From Megalopta genalis (lineage: Eukaryota > Arthropoda > Insecta > Hymenoptera > Halictidae): a stretch of 64,000 nt of DNA. Each line of letters starts with the position of its first letter. The stretch's first letter is position 1. Where the stretch lies: contig NW_027476483.1 in assembly GCF_051020955.1 (NCBI RefSeq), forward strand, positions 149,573 through 213,572. Direction: 5' to 3'. The translations under genes were made by a program, and so were the position numbers. Below are positions 25,445-39,300 of this stretch, piece by piece. Under the pieces are notes generated by a model that had not been told where the DNA came from, did no database searches, and was given only the letters and a program-made list of their open reading frames with translations.

Positions 25445-26459
25445 TTGTATCCTCAGCATTTGAAGTTACTTCATTTATATCGCAAGTATTTGAAGCTAAA
25501 TCATGTGTTTCGCTTGGATTTGAAGCTAACTCGTTTGTTTCGCAGGCAGTTGTAGCTAAATAATATATATCACAAGTATTTGTAGCTAAACCATTTGTTT
25601 CGCATGGATTTGAAGCTAATCCTTCTACTTCGCATTGATTTGAAGCTAAATCATTTGTTTCGCATGGAATTGAAGCTACCTCGTTTGTTGCTCCAGCTTT
25701 TGAAGCTATATCACTTATATCGTAAGTATTTGAAGCTAAATCATATGCGCCGCATGGATTTGAAGCTGAACCTTCTACATCGCATTGATTTGAAGCTAAA
25801 TCTTGTGTATCGCATTGATTTGAAGCTAAACCTTCTACATCGCATTGATTTGAAGCTAAATCATTTGTTTCGCGTGGATTTGAAGGTAACCCCTTTGTTT
25901 CGCATGCAGTTGAAGCTAAATCATGTCTTTCACAAGTATTTGAAGATGAACCATTTGAATCGCATGGCTTTGAACCTGAGCCATCTACTTCGCACTGATT
26001 TGCACCTAAATAATGTGTTTCGCATGGATTTGAAGCTAAACCTTCTACATCCAATGGATTTGAAGCTAAATCATGTGTTTGGCATGGATTTGAAGCTAAA
26101 CCTTCTACATCGCATTGATTTGCAGCTGAATCATTTGTTTCGCATGGATTTGAAGCTCACTCGTTCGTTTCGCCTGCATTTGAAACTATATCACTTATAT
26201 TGCAAGTATTTGAAGCTAAATCATGTGTTTCGCATGGATTTGAAGCTAAACCTTCTACATCGCATTGATTTGAAGCTAAATTATGTGTTTCGCTTGGATT
26301 TGAAGATGAACCATTTGAATCGCATGGCTTTGTACCTGATCCTTCTACTTCGCACTGAATTGCACCTAAATAATGTGTTTCGCATGCAGTTGAAACTAAA
26401 TCATGTATATCACAAGTATTTGCAGCTAAACAATTGATTCGCGTGGACTTGAAGCTAAG
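25445..26459 (+). repeat. Partial epsilon joined to gamma start
   Basis: The first part, to about 25,880, is epsilon (offset 14,391 from copy 1). Near 25,875 the sequence switches to the gamma series at a monomer reading TTTCGCGTGG, and from there it follows 14.4-14.98 kb at offset 11,483. The switch falls between two monomers with the same core, so its exact base cannot be placed. Confidence 0.72.
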
Positions 26460-29400
26460 CCTTCTACTTGGCATTGAATTGAAGCTAAATCGTGTGTTTT
26501 GCATGGATTTGAAGCTAACTCGTTTGTTTCTCCTGTATTTGAAGCTGTATCATTTATATCGCAAGTATTTGATGCTAAACCATTTGTTTCGCATGTATTA
26601 GAAGCTAAGCCTTCTACTTCGCATTGATTGGATCCTAAATCACGTGTTTTGCATGGATTTGAAGCTAAGCCTTCTACATCGTATTGATTTGAAGCTAAAT
26701 CATGTGTTTCGCGTGGATTTGAAGGTAACCCCTTTGTTTCGCATGCAGTTGAAGCTAAATCATGTCTTTCACAAGTATTTGAAGATGAACCATTTGAATC
26801 GCATGGCTTTGAACCTGAGCCATCTACTTCGCACTGATTTGCACCTAAACAATGTGTTTCGCATGGATTTGAAGCTAACTCGTTCGTTTCACCTGCATTT
26901 GAAGCTAAATCATGTGTTTCGCTTGGATTTGAAGCTAAACCTTCTACATCGCATTGATTTGAAGCTTAATCTAGTGTATCGCATGGATTTGAAGCTAAAC
27001 CTCCTACATCGCATTGATTTGCAGCTAAATCATGTGTTTCGCATGGATTTGAAGCTAACTCGTTCATTTCGCCTGCAGTTGAATCTACATCACTTATATC
27101 GCAAGTATTTGAAGCTAAATCGCGTGTTTCGCATGGATTTGAAGCTAACTAGTTCGTTGCGCATGCAGTTAAATCTAAATAACGTATATCACAAGTATTT
27201 GAAGCTAATCCATTTGACTCGCATGGATTTGAAACTAAGCCTTCTACTTCGCATTAATTGAAAGCTAAATCACGTGTTCTGCATGGATTTGAAGCTAAAC
27301 CTGCTACTTCGCATTGATTTGAAGCTAAATTATGTGTTTCGCGTGGATTTGAAGGTAACTCGTTGTTTCGCATGCAGTTGAAGCTAAATCATGCATTTCA
27401 CAAGTATTTGAATCCGACCCATTAAATTCGCATGGATTTGATGCTAAGCCTTCTACTTCGCACTGATTTGAAGTTAAATCATGTGTTTCGCGTGGATTTG
27501 GAGCTAACTCGTTTGCTTCGAATGCAGTTGAAGCTAAATCATGTATATCACAAGTATTTGAAGCTAAACCATTTGTATCGCATGGATTTGAAGCTCTGCC
27601 TTCTACTTCGCATTGATTTGACGCTAAATATTGTGTTTCGCATGAATTTGAAGGTAACTCGTTTGTTTCGCATGCAGTTGAAGCTAAATCATGTCTTTCA
27701 CAAGTATTTGAAGATGAACCATTTGAATCGCATGGCTTTGAACCTGAGCCATCTACTTCGCACTGATTTGCACCTAAATAATGTGATTCGCATGGATTTG
27801 AAGCTAAACCTTCTACATCCCATGGATTTGAAGCTAAATCATGTGTTTGGCATGGATTTGAAGCTAAACCTTCTACTTCGCATTGATTTGCAGCTGAATC
27901 ATGTGTTTCGCAAGGATTTGAAGCTAACACGTTCGTTTCGCCTGCATGTGAAACTATATCACTTATATCGCAAGTATTTGAAGCTAAATCATGCGTTTCG
28001 CATGGATTTGAAGCTAAACCATCTACATCGCATTGATTTGAAGCTAAATCATGTGTTTTGCATGGATTTGAAGCTAACTCGTTTGTTTCGCATGCACTTG
28101 TAGCTAAATCATGTCTTTCACAAGTATTTGAAGATAAACCATTTGAATCGCATTGATTTGAACCTGAGCCTTCTACTTCGCACTGATTTGCAGCTAAATA
28201 ATGTGTTTCGCATGGATTTGAAGCTAAACATTCTACATCCCATAGATTTGAAGCTAAATCATGTGTTTCGCTTGGATTTGAAGCTAAACCTTCTACATCG
28301 CATTGATTTGAAGCTAAATTATGTGTTTCGGTTGGATTTGAATGTAACTCATTTGTTTCGCATGCAGTTGAAGCTAAATCATGCATTTCACTAGTATTTC
28401 AAGCCGAACCATTAGATTCGCAAGGATTTGAAGCTAAGCATTCTACCTCGCACTGATTTGAAGTTAAGTCATGTGTTTCGCGTGGATTTGGAGCTAACTC
28501 GTTTGCTTCGAATGCAGTTGAAGCTAAATCATGTATATCACAAGTATTTGAAGCTAAATCATTTGTTTCTCATGGATTTGAAGCTAAACCTTCTACATCC
28601 CATGGATTTGAAGCTTAATCATGCTTTTTGCGTGGATTTGAAGCTAACTTGATTGTATCCCCTGCATTTGAATTTACTTCATTTATATCGCAAGTATTTG
28701 AAGCTAAACCTTCTACATCGCATTGATTTGAAGGTAAATTGTGTGTTTCGCATGGATTTGAAGCTAAACCTTCTACTTCCCATTGTTTTGAAGCTTAATC
28801 ATGTGTTTTGCATGGATTTGAAGCTATCTCGTCTGTTTCGCCTGCAGTTGAATCTATATCACATATATCACATGTTTTTGAAGCATAACCATTTGTTCCG
28901 CATGGATTTGAAGCTGCGCCTTCTACTTCGCATTGATTTGAAACTAAATCATGTATTTCGCATGGATCTGAAGCTAACTCGTTTGTTTCGCCCGGATTTG
29001 AAGCTATATCACTTATGTTCGAAAGTATTTTATGCTAAATCATTCGGTTCGCATGGATTTGAAGCTAACCCTTTTACTTCGCATTGATTTGAAGTTAAAT
29101 CATGCGTTTACCTTGGATTTGAAGCTGAATCATGTGTTTTGCATGGATTTGAAACTAACTTGATTGCATCCTCAGCATTTGAAGTTACTTCATTTATATC
29201 GCAAGTATTTGAAGCTAAATCATATGTGTTTCGCTTGGATTTGAAGCTAACTCGTTTGTTTCGCAGGCAGTTGTAGCTAAATAATATATATCACAAGTAT
29301 TTGTAGCTAAACCATTTGTTTCGCATGGATTTGAAGCTAATCCTTCTACTTCGCATTGATTTGAAGCTAAATCATTTGTTTCGCATGGAATTGAAGCTAC

Positions 29401-30120
29401 CTCGTTTGTTGCTCCAGCTTTTGAAGCTATATCACTTATATCGCAAGTATTTGAAGCTAAATCATATGCGCCGCATGGATTTGAAGCTGAACCTTCTACA
29501 TCGCATTGATTTGAAGCTAAATCTTGTGTATCGCATTGATTTGAAGCTAAACCTTCTACATCGCATTGATTTGAAGCTAAATCATTTGTTTCGCATGGAT
29601 TTGAAGGTAACCCCTTTGTTTCGCATGCAGTTGAAGCTAAATCATGTCTTTCACAAGTATTTGAAGATGAACCATTTGAATCGCATGGCTTTGAACCTGA
29701 GCCATCTACTTCGCACTGATTTGCACCTAAACAATGTGTTTCGCATGGATTTGAATCTAAACCTTCTACATCCCATGGATTTGAAGCTAAATCATGTGTT
29801 TGGCATGGATTTGAAGCTAAACATTCTACATCGCATTGATTTGCAGCTGAATCATGTGTTTCGCATGGATTTGCGAGCTAACTCGTTCGATTCGCCTGCA
29901 TTTGAAACTATATCACTTATATCGCAAGTATTTGAAGCTAAATCATGTGTTTCGCATGGATTTGAATCAAAACATGCTACTTCGCATTGATTTGAAGCTA
30001 AATTATGTGTTTCGCGTGGATTTGAAGGTAACTCGTTGTATCGCATGCAGTTGAAACTAAATCATGTATATCACATGTATTTGCAGCTAAACAATTCATT
30101 CGAATGGATTTGAAGCTAAG
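26460..30120 (+). repeat. 3,661-bp composite unit (gamma-delta-epsilon), copy A
   Basis: Measured from CCTTCTACTTGG at 26,460 to the same point at 30,121. It contains a gamma unit, the first part of delta (to about 29,125) and epsilon. The delta part is cut at GAAGCTGAATCATG, where copy 1 continues with GAATCGTTTTTTCG. The unit is repeated directly downstream. Confidence 0.87.
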
Positions 30121-33100
30121 CCTTCTACTTGGCATTGAATTGAAGCTAAATCGTGTGTTTTGCATGGATTTGAAGCTAACTCGTTTGTTTCTCCTGTATT
30201 TGAAGCTGTATCATTTATATCGCAAGTATTTGATGCTAAACCATTTGTTTCGCATGTATTAGAAGCTAAGCCTTCTACTTCGCATTGATTGGATCCTAAA
30301 TCACGTGTTTTGCATGGATTTGAAGCTAAGCCTTCTACATCGTATTGATTTGAAGCTAAATCATGTGTTTCGCGTGGATTTGAAGGTAACCCCTTTGTTT
30401 CGCATGCAGTTGAAGCTAAATCATGTCTTTCACAAGTATTTGAAGATGAACCATTTGAATCGCATGGCTTTGAACCTGAGCCATCTACTTCGCACTGATT
30501 TGCACCTAAACAATGTGTTTCGCATGGATTTGAAGCTAACTCGTTCGTTTCACCTGCATTTGAAGCTAAATCATGTGTTTCGCTTGGATTTGAAGCTAAA
30601 CCTTCTACATCGCATTGATTTGAAGCTTAATCTAGTGTATCGCATGGATTTGAAGCTAAACCTCCTACATCGCATTGATTTGCAGCTAAATCATGTGTTT
30701 CGCATGGATTTGAAGCTAACTCGTTCATTTCGCCTGCAGTTGAATCTACATCACTTATATCGCAAGTATTTGAAGCTAAATCGCGTGTTTCGCATGGATT
30801 TGAAGCTAACTAGTTCGTTGCGCATGCAGTTAAATCTAAATAACGTATATCACAAGTATTTGAAGCTAATCCATTTGACTCGCATGGATTTGAAACTAAG
30901 CCTTCTACTTCGCATTAATTGAAAGCTAAATCACGTGTTCTGCATGGATTTGAAGCTAAACCTGCTACTTCGCATTGATTTGAAGCTAAATTATGTGTTT
31001 CGCGTGGATTTGAAGGTAACTCGTTGTTTCGCATGCAGTTGAAGCTAAATCATGCATTTCACAAGTATTTGAATCCGACCCATTAAATTCGCATGGATTT
31101 GATGCTAAGCCTTCTACTTCGCACTGATTTGAAGTTAAATCATGTGTTTCGCGTGGATTTGGAGCTAACTCGTTTGCTTCGAATGCAGTTGAAGCTAAAT
31201 CATGTATATCACAAGTATTTGAAGCTAAACCATTTGTATCGCATGGATTTGAAGCTCTGCCTTCTACTTCGCATTGATTTGACGCTAAATATTGTGTTTC
31301 GCATGAATTTGAAGGTAACTCGTTTGTTTCGCATGCAGTTGAAGCTAAATCATGTCTTTCACAAGTATTTGAAGATGAACCATTTGAATCGCATGGCTTT
31401 GAACCTGAGCCATCTACTTCGCACTGATTTGCACCTAAATAATGTGATTCGCATGGATTTGAAGCTAAACCTTCTACATCCCATGGATTTGAAGCTAAAT
31501 CATGTGTTTGGCATGGATTTGAAGCTAAACCTTCTACTTCGCATTGATTTGCAGCTGAATCATGTGTTTCGCAAGGATTTGAAGCTAACACGTTCGTTTC
31601 GCCTGCATGTGAAACTATATCACTTATATCGCAAGTATTTGAAGCTAAATCATGCGTTTCGCATGGATTTGAAGCTAAACCATCTACATCGCATTGATTT
31701 GAAGCTAAATCATGTGTTTTGCATGGATTTGAAGCTAACTCGTTTGTTTCGCATGCACTTGTAGCTAAATCATGTCTTTCACAAGTATTTGAAGATAAAC
31801 CATTTGAATCGCATTGATTTGAACCTGAGCCTTCTACTTCGCACTGATTTGCAGCTAAATAATGTGTTTCGCATGGATTTGAAGCTAAACATTCTACATC
31901 CCATAGATTTGAAGCTAAATCATGTGTTTCGCTTGGATTTGAAGCTAAACCTTCTACATCGCATTGATTTGAAGCTAAATTATGTGTTTCGGTTGGATTT
32001 GAATGTAACTCATTTGTTTCGCATGCAGTTGAAGCTAAATCATGCATTTCACTAGTATTTCAAGCCGAACCATTAGATTCGCAAGGATTTGAAGCTAAGC
32101 ATTCTACCTCGCACTGATTTGAAGTTAAGTCATGTGTTTCGCGTGGATTTGGAGCTAACTCGTTTGCTTCGAATGCAGTTGAAGCTAAATCATGTATATC
32201 ACAAGTATTTGAAGCTAAATCATTTGTTTCTCATGGATTTGAAGCTAAACCTTCTACATCCCATGGATTTGAAGCTTAATCATGCTTTTTGCATGGATTT
32301 GAAGCTAACTTGATTGTATCCCCTGCATTTGAATTTACTTCATTTATATCGCAAGTATTTGAAGCTAAACCTTCTACATCGCATTGATTTGAAGGTAAAT
32401 TGTGTGTTTCGCATGGATTTGAAGCTAAACCTTCTACTTCCCATTGTTTTGAAGCTTAATCATGTGTTTTGCATGGATTTGAAGCTATCTCGTCTGTTTC
32501 GCCTGCAGTTGAATCTATATCACATATATCACATGTTTTTGAAGCATAACCATTTGTTCCGCATGGATTTGAAGCTGCGCCTTCTACTTCGCATTGATTT
32601 GAAACTAAATCATGTATTTCGCATGGATCTGAAGCTAACTCGTTTGTTTCGCCCGGATTTGAAGCTATATCACTTATGTTCGAAAGTATTTTATGCTAAA
32701 TCATTCGGTTCGCATGGATTTGAAGCTAACCCTTTTACTTCGCATTGATTTGAAGTTAAATCATGCGTTTACCTTGGATTTGAAGCTGAATCATGTGTTT
32801 TGCATGGATTTGAAACTAACTTGATTGTATCCTCAGCATTTGAAGTTACTTCATTTATATCGCAAGTATTTGAAGCTAAATCATATGTGTTTCGCTTGGA
32901 TTTGAAGCTAACTCGTTTGTTTCGCAGGCAGTTGTAGCTAAATATATATATCACAAGTATTTGTAGCTAAACCATTTGTTTCGCATGGATTTGAAGCTAA
33001 TCCTTCTACTTCGCATTGATTTGAAGCTAAATCATTTGTTTCGCATGGAATTGAAGCTACCTCGTTTGTTGCTCCAGCTTTTGAAGCTATATCACTTATA

Positions 33101-33780
33101 TCGCAAGTATTTGAAGCTAAATCATATGCGCCGCATGGATTTGAAGCTGAACCTTCTACATCGCATTGATTTGAAGCTAAATCTTGTGTATCGCATTGAT
33201 TTGAAGCTAAACCTTCTACATCGCATTGATTTGAAGCTAAATCATTTGTTTCGCATGGATTTGAAGGTAACCCCTTTGTTTCGCATGCAGTTGAAGCTAA
33301 ATCATGTCTTTCACAAGTATTTGAAGATGAACCATTTGAATCGCATGGCTTTGAACCTGAGCCATCTACTTCGCACTGATTTGCACCTAAACAATGTGTT
33401 TCGCATGGATTTGAATCTAAACCTTCTACATCCCATGGATTTGAAGCTAAATCATGTGTTTGGCATGGATTTGAAGCTAAACATTCTACATCGCATTGAT
33501 TTGCAGCTGAATCATGTGTTTCGCATGGATTTGCGAGCTAACTCGTTCGATTCGCCTGCATTTGAAACTATATCACTTATATCGCAAGTATTTGAAGCTA
33601 AATCATGTGTTTCGCATGGATTTGAATCAAAACATGCTACTTCGCATTGATTTGAAGCTAAATTATGTGTTTCGCGTGGATTTGAAGGTAACTCGTTGTA
33701 TCGCATGCAGTTGAAACTAAATCATGTATATCACATGTATTTGCAGCTAAACAATTCATTCGAATGGATTTGAAGCTAAG
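30121..33780 (+). repeat. 3,660-bp composite unit, copy B
   Basis: Near-identical to copy A. It is one base shorter because of AAATATATATATC near 32,940, where copy A reads AAATAATATATATC. Open frames and stops lie at the same relative places as in copy A, so the two copies were made as a block and have had little time to diverge. Confidence 0.88.
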
Positions 33781-35690
33781 CCTTCTACTTGGCATTGAAT
33801 TGAAGCTAAATCGTGTGTTTTGCATGGATTTGAAGCTAACTCGTTTGTTTCTCCTGTATTTGAAGCTGTATCATTTATATCGCAAGTATTTGATGCTAAA
33901 CCATTTGTTTCGCATGTATTAGAAGCTAAGCCTTCTACTTCGCATTGATTGGATCCTAAATCACGTGTTTTGCATGGATTTGAAGCTAAGCCTTCTACAT
34001 CGTATTGATTAGAAGCTAAATCATGTGTTTCGCGTGGATTTGAAGGTAACCCCTTTGTTTCGCATGCAGTTGAAGCTAAATCATGTCTTTCACAAGTATT
34101 TGAAGATGAACCATTTGAATCGCATGGCTTTGAACCTGAGCCATCTACTTCGCACTGATTTGCACCTAAACAATGTGTTTCGCATGGATTTGAAGCTAAC
34201 TCGTTCGTTTCACCTGCATTTGAAGCTAAATCATGTGTTTCGCTTGGATTTGAAGCTAAACCTTCTACATCGCATTGATTTGAAGCTTAATCTAGTGTAT
34301 CGCATGGATTTGAAGCTAAACATTCTACATCGCATTGATTTGCAGCTGAATCATGTGTTTCGCATGGATTTGCGAGCTAACTCGTTCGATTCGCCTGCAT
34401 TTGAAACTATATCACTTATATCGCAAGTATTTGAAGCTAAATCGCGTGTTTCGCATGGATTTGAAGCTAACTAGTTCGTTGCGCATGCAGTTAAATCTAA
34501 ATAACGTATATCACAAGTATTTGAAGCTAATCCATTTGACTCGCATGGATTTGAAACTAAGCCTTCTACTTCGCATTAATTGAAAGCTAAATCACGTGTT
34601 CTGCATGGATTTGAAGCTAAACCTGCTACTTCGCATTGATTTGAAGCTAAATTATGTGTTTCGCGTGGATTTGAAGGTAACTCGTTGTTTCGCATGCAGT
34701 TGAAGCTAAATCATGCATTTCACAAGTATTTGAATCCGACCCATTAAATTCGCATGGATTTGATGCTAAGCCTTCTACTTCGCACTGATTTGAAGTTAAA
34801 TCATGTGTTTCGCGTGGATTTGGAGCTAACTCGTTTGCTTCGAATGCAGTTGAAGCTAAATCATGTATATCACAAGTATTTGAAGCTAAACCATTTGTAT
34901 CGCATGGATTTGAAGCTCTGCCTTCTACTTCGCATTGATTTGACGCTAAATATTGTGTTTCGCATGAATTTGAAGGTAACTCGTTTGTTTCGCATGCAGT
35001 TGAAGCTAAATCATGTCTTTCACAAGTATTTGAAGATGAACCATTTGAATCGCATGGCTTTGAACCTGAGCCATCTACTTCGCACTGATTTGCACCTAAA
35101 TAATGTGATTCGCATGGATTTGAAGCTAAACCTTCTACATCCCATGGATTTGAAGCTAAATCATGTGTTTGGCATGGATTTGAAGCTAAACCTTCTACTT
35201 CGCATTGATTTGCAGCTGAATCATGTGTTTCGCAAGGATTTGAAGCTAACACGTTCGTTTCGCCTGCATGTGAAACTATATCACTTATATCGCAAGTATT
35301 TGAAGCTAAATCATGCGTTTCGCATGGATTTGAAGCTAAACCATCTACATCGCATTGATTTGAAGCTAAATCATGTGTTTTGCATGGATTTGAAGCTAAC
35401 TCGTTTGTTTCGCATGCACTTGTAGCTAAATCATGTCTTTCACAAGTATTTGAAGATAAACCATTTGAATCGCATTGATTTGAACCTGAGCCTTCTACTT
35501 CGCACTGATTTGCAGCTAAATAATGTGTTTCGCATGGATTTGAAGCTAAACATTCTACATCCCATAGATTTGAAGCTAAATCATGTGTTTCGCTTGGATT
35601 TGAAGCTAAACCTTCTACATCGCATTGATTTGAAGCTAAATTATGTGTTTCGGTTGGATTTGAATGTAACTCATTTGTATCGCATGCAGT
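33781..35690 (+). repeat. 3.66-kb composite unit, truncated copy C
   Basis: Follows copies A and B through the gamma part, then ends near 35,680 where AACTCATTTG is followed by TATCGCATGCAGTTGAAAC, a junction into the sequence that in copies A and B lies at 30,038 and 33,698. Delta and epsilon are therefore missing. The copy also carries a foreign patch near 34,321-34,440, described separately. Confidence 0.83.
34321..34440 (+). repeat. Conversion-like patch inside gamma copy
   Basis: At the matching place in other gamma copies (for example 30,661-30,780) the sequence reads CCTCCTACATCG, then TCGTTCATTTCGCCTGC. Here it reads CATTCTACATCG, then the off-phase monomer TTTGCGAGCT and CGTTCGATTCGCC, which is the epsilon sequence found at 29,822-29,935 and 33,482-33,595. 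After about 34,440 the gamma sequence resumes (ATCGCGTGTTTCG). The patch is about 120 bp, with one base added relative to phase. Confidence 0.82.
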
Positions 35691-35924
35691 TGAAACTAAA
35701 TCATGTATATCACATGTATTTGCAGCTAAACAATTCATTCGAATGGATTTGAAGCTAAGCCTTCTACTTGGCATTGAATTGAAGCTAAATCGTGTGTTTT
35801 GCATGGATTTGAAGCTAACTCGTTTGTTTCTGCTGTATTTGAAGCTATATCGTTTATATCGCAAGTATTTGAAGCTAAAGCATTTGTCTCGCATGGATTT
35901 GAAGCTAAGCCTTCTACTTCGCAT
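34647..35924 (-). other. Longest minus-strand open frame (425 codons); not called as a gene
   Basis: The frame gives repeated decapeptides ASNxC[ED]xxxL: acidic, one Cys per repeat, no signal peptide or membrane segment. The first 60 residues instead read in the SFKSMR-type frame, and a monomer one base short then shifts the phase into the ASN frame, so the open frame is two different readings of the same repeat. Homologous stretches in other gamma copies stop earlier. It is bounded by ordinary repeat with no promoter, splice pattern or poly-A signal that I could separate from the repeat. A real Cys-containing decapeptide protein cannot be excluded without transcripts, but I consider it unlikely. 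Confidence 0.15.
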
Positions 35925-36314
35925 TGATTGGATCCTAAATCACGTGTTTTGCATGGATTTGAATCTAAGCCTTCTACATAGCATTAATTTGCAGCTGAAT
36001 CATGTATTTCGCATGGATTTGCAGCTAAACAATTCATTCGAATGGATTTGAAGCTAAGCCTTCTCCTTGGCATTGAATTGAAGCTAAATCGTGTGTTTTG
36101 CATGGATTTGAAGCTAACTCGTTCGTTTCTCCTGCATTTGAAACTATATCACTTATATCGCAAGTATTGGAAGCTCAATCATTTGTTTCGCATGGATTTC
36201 AAGCTAAACCTGCTACTTCGCATTGATTTGAAGCTAAATTATGTGTTTCGCGTGGATTTGAAGGTAACTCGTTGTTTCGCATGCAGTTGAAGCTAAATCA
36301 TGCATTTCACAAGT
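35691..36314 (+). repeat. 299-bp direct doublet
   Basis: A segment starting at the CAATTCATTCGAATGG monomer (about 35,730) is repeated 299 bp later (about 36,029). The off-multiple length comes from a monomer one base short, shared by both halves. The same doublet occurs at 61,777/62,076 and 62,941/63,240. The two halves diverge after about 90 bp: the first continues with TTCTGCTGTATTTG, the second with TTCTCCTGCATTTG. Confidence 0.8.
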
Positions 36315-39300
36315 ATTTGAAGCCGAACCATTAGATTCGCATGGATTTGAAGCTAAGCCTTCTACTTCGCACTGATTTGAATCTAAATTATGTGTTTCGC
36401 GTGGATTTGAAGGTAACTCGTTGTTTCGCATGCAGTTGAAGCTAAATCATGCATTTCACAAGTATTTGTAGCCGAACCATTAGATTCGCATGGATTTGAA
36501 GCTAAGCCTTCTACTTCGCACTGATTTGAAGCTAAATCATGTGTTTCGTATGGATTTGAAGCAAACTCGTTCGTTTCGCCTGCATCTGAAGCTATATCCC
36601 TTATATCGCAAGTATTTCATGCTAAATCATTTGTTTCGCACAGAATTGAAGCTAAACCTTTTACATCGCATTGATTTGAAGATAAATCATGTGTTTCGCT
36701 TGGATTTGAAGCTAACTCGTTTGTGTCGCCTGCATTTGAAGCGATATAAAATTTATATCGCAAGTATTTGATGCCAAAATCATTTGATTCGCACGCATTT
36801 GAATCTAAACCTTCTACTTCGCATTGATTTGAAGCTAAATCATGTGTTTCGTATGGATTTGAAGCTAACTCGTTTGTTTCGCATGCAATTGAAGCTAAAT
36901 CATGTCTTTCACAAGTATTTGAAGATGAACCATTTAAATCGCATGGCTTTGAACCTGAGCCTTCTGCTTCGCACAGATTTACACCTAAATAATGTGTTTC
37001 GCATGGATTTGAAGCTAAACCTTCTACATCCCATGGATTTGAAGCTAAATCATGTGTTTGACATTGATTTGAATCTAAACCTTCTACATCGCATTGATTT
37101 GCAGCTGAATCATGTGTTTCGCATGGATTTGAAGCTAACTCATTCGTTTCGCCTGCATTTGAAACTATATCACTTATATCGCAAGTATTTGAAGCTAAAT
37201 CATGTGTTTCGATTGGATTTGAAGCTAAACCTTCTACATCGCATTGATTTGAAGCTTAATCTAGTGTATCGCATGGATTTGAAGCTAAACCTCCTACATC
37301 GCATTGATTTGCAGCTAAATCATGTGTTTCGCATGGATTTGAAGCTAACTCGTTCATTTCGCCTGCAGTTGAATCTACATCACTTATATCGCAAGTATTT
37401 GAAGCTAAATCATATGTGTCGCATGGATTTGAAGCTAAGCCTTCTACTTGGCATTGAATTGAAGCTAAATCGTGTGTTTCGCTTGGATTTGTAGCTAACT
37501 CGTTTGTTTCGCCTGCATTTGAAGCTATATCACTTATATCGCAAGTATTAGAAGCTAAATCATTTGTTTCGCACAGATTTGAAGCAAAACCTTCTACATC
37601 GCATTGATTAGAAGCTAAATTATGTGTTTCGCATGGATTTGAAGCTAACTCGTTTGTTCCTCCAGCTTTTGATGCTATATTACTTATATCGCAAGTATTT
37701 GAAGCTAAATCATATGTGTCGCATGCATTTGAAGCAGAAACTTCTACATCGCATTGATTTGAAGCAAAATCTTGTGTATCGCATGCAGTTGAAGCTACAC
37801 CACCCATATCCCAAGTGTTTGAATCTAAATCATGTGTTTTGCATGGATTTGAAGCTAAACCTTCTACATCGCATTGATTTGAAGCTAAATCATGTGTTTC
37901 GCATGGATTTGAAGCTAACTCGTTCGTTTCGCCTGCATGTGAAACTATATCACTTATATCGCGAGTATTTGAAGCTAAATCATGCGTTTCGCATGGATTT
38001 GAAGCTAAACCATCTACATCGCATTGATTTGAAGCTAAATCATGTGTTTTGCAAGGATTTGAAGCTAACTCGTTTGTTTCGCATGCAGTTGTAGCTAAAT
38101 CATGTCTTTCACAAGTATTTGAAGATAAACCATTTGAATCGCATTGATTTGAACCTGAGCCTTCTACTTCGCCCTGATTTGCAGCTAAATAATGTGTTTC
38201 GCATGGATTTGAAGCTAAACATTCTACATCCCATAGATTTGAAGCTAAATCATGTGTTTCGCTTGGATTTGAAGCTAAACCTTCTACATCGCATTGATTT
38301 GAAGCTAAATTATGTGTTTCGGTTGGATTTGAATGTAACTCATTTGTTTCGCATGGAGTTGAAGCTAAATCATGCATTTCACTAGTATTTCAAGCCGAAC
38401 CATTAGATTCGCAAGGATTTGAAGCTAAGCATTCTACCTCGCACTGATTTGAAGTTAAATCATGTGTTTCGCGTGGATTTGGAGCTAACTCGTTTGCTTC
38501 GAATGCAGTTGAAGCTAAATCATGTATATCACAAGTATTTGAAGCCAAACCATTTGTATCGCATGGATTTGAAGCTCTGCCTTCTACTTCGCATTGATTT
38601 GACGCTAAATATTGTGTTTCGCATGAATTTGAAGGTAACTCGTTTGTTTCGCATGCAGTTGAAGCTAAATCATGTCTTTCACAAGTATTTGAAGATGAAC
38701 CATTTGAATCGCATGGCTTTGAACCTGAGCCATCTACTTCGCACTGATTTGCACCTAAATAATGTGATTCGCATGGATTTGAAGCTAAACCTTCTACATC
38801 CAATGGATTTGAAGCTAAATCATGTGTTTGGCATGGATTTGAAGTTAAACCTTCTACATCGCAATGATTTGCAGCTGAAGCATGTGTTTCGCATGCAGTT
38901 GAAGCTAAATCATGTATATCACAAGTATTTGAATCTAAACCATTTGATTCGCATGGGATTTGATGCTAAGCCTTCTACTTCACACTGATTTGAAGATAAA
39001 TCATGTGTTTCGCATGGATTTGAAGCAAACTCGTTTGTTTCGCTTGCAGTGGTAGCTAAATAATGTATATCACAAGTATTTGTAGCTAAACCATTTGTTC
39101 GCATGGATTTGAAGCTAAGCCTTCTACTTCGCATTGATTTGAAGCTAAATCATTTGTTTCGCATGGATTTGAAGCTAAACCTTCTACATCGCATTGATTG
39201 GATCCTAAATCACGTGTTTTGCATGGATTTGAATCTAAGCCTTCTACATAGCATTAATTTGCAGCTGAATCATGTATTTCGCATGATTTGAAGCTAACTC

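Noticed and set aside
34647..35924. Giant decapeptide-repeat protein on the minus strand
   Set aside because: Stops and frame-changing indels occur every few hundred codons at most, another frame is open on the opposite strand, and no codon-position bias is seen. Open frames are expected from a stop-free monomer of length divisible by three.
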